From assembly GCA_017480425.1 (NCBI GenBank), contig JAFVAR010000023.1:1-64000 (forward strand): a DNA stretch of 64,000 nt. Reading direction: 5' to 3'. Shown here piece by piece: positions 63,087-64,000 of the stretch. The position numbers and the translations under genes are program-made. This stretch comes from a bacterium. Lineage in GTDB: Bacteria; Cyanobacteriota; Vampirovibrionia; Gastranaerophilales; Gastranaerophilaceae. Position 1 is the stretch's first letter. Every line of letters starts with the position of its first letter. Below the pieces are notes generated by a model. It was not told where the DNA came from, did no database searches, and was given only the letters and a program-made list of their open reading frames with translations.

Positions 63087-64000
63087 ATGAGTGAAAATTA
63101 TGTACCGTTATACAGAAAGTATCGTCCTCAAACATTAGATATGCTTGTCGGGCAAGAACACATAAAAAAGACTCTTACCAGTGCAATTGAGCTTGGTAAA
63201 ATTGCCCATGCTTTTTTATTTACGGGTCCAAGAGGAACCGGTAAAACTTCTACGGCAAGAATTCTTGCAAAATCTCTGAACTGCAAAAACGGGCCGACAA
63301 TTCATCCTTGCGGAGAATGCGAAAGCTGTAAAGATATCATGAATACAGTGCCTATTGATGTTATAGAAATAGATGCTGCAAGTAACCGAAAAGTTGAAGA
63401 TACTCAAAGTATTTTAGAAAAAATTCAATATGTTCCGGTGCACGGAAAATATAAAATATATATTATAGACGAAGTCCACATGCTGACAAACCACGCATTT
63501 AATGCACTTCTAAAAACATTGGAAGAACCGCCGGAAAATGTAATTTTTATACTTGCCACAACAGAAGTTCACAAAGTTCTTGATACAATAAAAAGCAGAT
63601 GTCAGAGATTCGATTTCAGAAGAATTACAACTGAGGACATTGTAAAACACTTAAGATACATTTCAGACAAAGAAAATATTAATATCTCGGATGACGCCCT
63701 GTTCACAATTGCCAAAAACTCAGCAGGAGGTATGAGAGACAGTATATCTTTGCTTGATCAGCTTAGTCTTTTAGGAGTTACAAAACAAGTTACATCCGAA
63801 GACGTTAATGCGATTCTCGGCAGGGTTTCTTTTGACATATTGAATAAATTGAGCGGTATAATTATTACTTCTTCTCCGAATGAAGCAATTGAAGTAATTA
63901 ACGAAATATACAATTCCGGAAACGAGCCTTTACAAATACTTACAAACTTATCAGAGTATTTTAAAAATCTGCTTATTGTAAAGAATTGTAAAAAAGAACT
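63087..64000 (+). CDS. dnaX: DNA polymerase III subunit gamma/tau, truncated by window edge
   Basis: The frame opens at ATG 63087 and is still open at the window end, giving 304 residues. It has LYRKYRPQTLDMLVGQEH at the start, Walker A FTGPRGTGKTS near 47, the four-cysteine zinc site (C near 66, then CGECESC), Walker B YIIDEVHML, and the sensor-1 SRC in KSRCQRF. It is the clamp-loader motor of the replicase. No clear ribosome site precedes the ATG. Nothing can be said about the tau-specific C-terminus. Confidence 0.95.
   Translation, partial: MSENYVPLYRKYRPQTLDMLVGQEHIKKTLTSAIELGKIAHAFLFTGPRGTGKTSTARILAKSLNCKNGPTIHPCGECESCKDIMNTVPIDVIEIDAASNRKVEDTQSILEKIQYVPVHGKYKIYIIDEVHMLTNHAFNALLKTLEEPPENVIFILATTEVHKVLDTIKSRCQRFDFRRITTEDIVKHLRYISDKENINISDDALFTIAKNSAGGMRDSISLLDQLSLLGVTKQVTSEDVNAILGRVSFDILNKLSGIIITSSPNEAIEVINEIYNSGNEPLQILTNLSEYFKNLLIVKNCKKE

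Noticed and set aside
1-64000. CRISPR array or insertion sequence
   Set aside because: No regularly spaced direct repeats with unique spacers, no cas gene and no transposase were found on either strand.

Overview
The window is AT-rich bacterial chromosome with tightly packed housekeeping genes. It most likely comes from a non-photosynthetic relative of cyanobacteria (Melainabacteria/Vampirovibrionia, probably gut-type Gastranaerophilales). Clues are a tRNA-Glu very like the cyanobacterial/plastid one, a VKOR-DsbA fusion, a divergent PAP2 protein, a ClpC with a UVR insert, a secreted protein with LE/RL repeats typical of this lineage, and a pilin-like protein starting MKKNGFTLAEVLITLG. TolC- and AsmA-like proteins imply two membranes. 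The placement is from recognition, not from a tree.

Layout. 1-1012: edge of a possible mobile element, with a truncated CI/LexA-like repressor, a divergent promoter holding an operator-like palindrome, and two coupled small genes. 1015-7452: ychF, glgA, yidC, queA, serS. 7508-13313: a Nudix protein, then a TolC/MacA/MacB-type efflux operon. 13490-16064: a hypothetical gene, map, tRNA-Glu and a 1.1 kb islet bounded by a copy of the tRNA 3' end. 16349-25654: sugar-phosphate transferase, GH13 enzyme, giant AsmA-like protein, WecA-like transferase. 25825-34300: repeat-bearing small gene, glyA, clpC, SH3 protein, pheT, sigma factor. 34431-40609: secreted repeat protein, rsgA-ispA-PAP2, then rpsE-rpmD-rplO-secY. 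40670-46634: panD, queH, VKOR-DsbA, ispF, ykgJ-yihY-nrnA. 46680-53897: DUF721, uvrB, ArsB/NhaD transporter, ASKHA ATPase, secA. 53973-64000: pilin-like protein, GH57 enzyme, radical SAM protein plus small peptide, MFS transporter, secreted protein, aminotransferase, amidase, partial dnaX.

Functional themes are glycogen metabolism (glgA, GH57 branching-type enzyme, GH13 protein), queuosine (queA, queH), isoprenoids and lipid carriers (ispF, ispA, WecA-like, WbaP-like, PAP2), protein export and folding (secY, secA, yidC, VKOR-DsbA), and translation.

The most notable oddities are two otherwise intact genes each split by one in-frame stop (secA by TGA, an aminotransferase by TAG). Others are the detached ribosomal protein cluster with palindromes in every gap, the tRNA-Glu 3'-end duplication, repeat expansions inside queH and a small gene, and a radical SAM gene beside a Gly-rich peptide gene. 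No CRISPR array, transposase or integrase was seen. No system here could be shown to be new.
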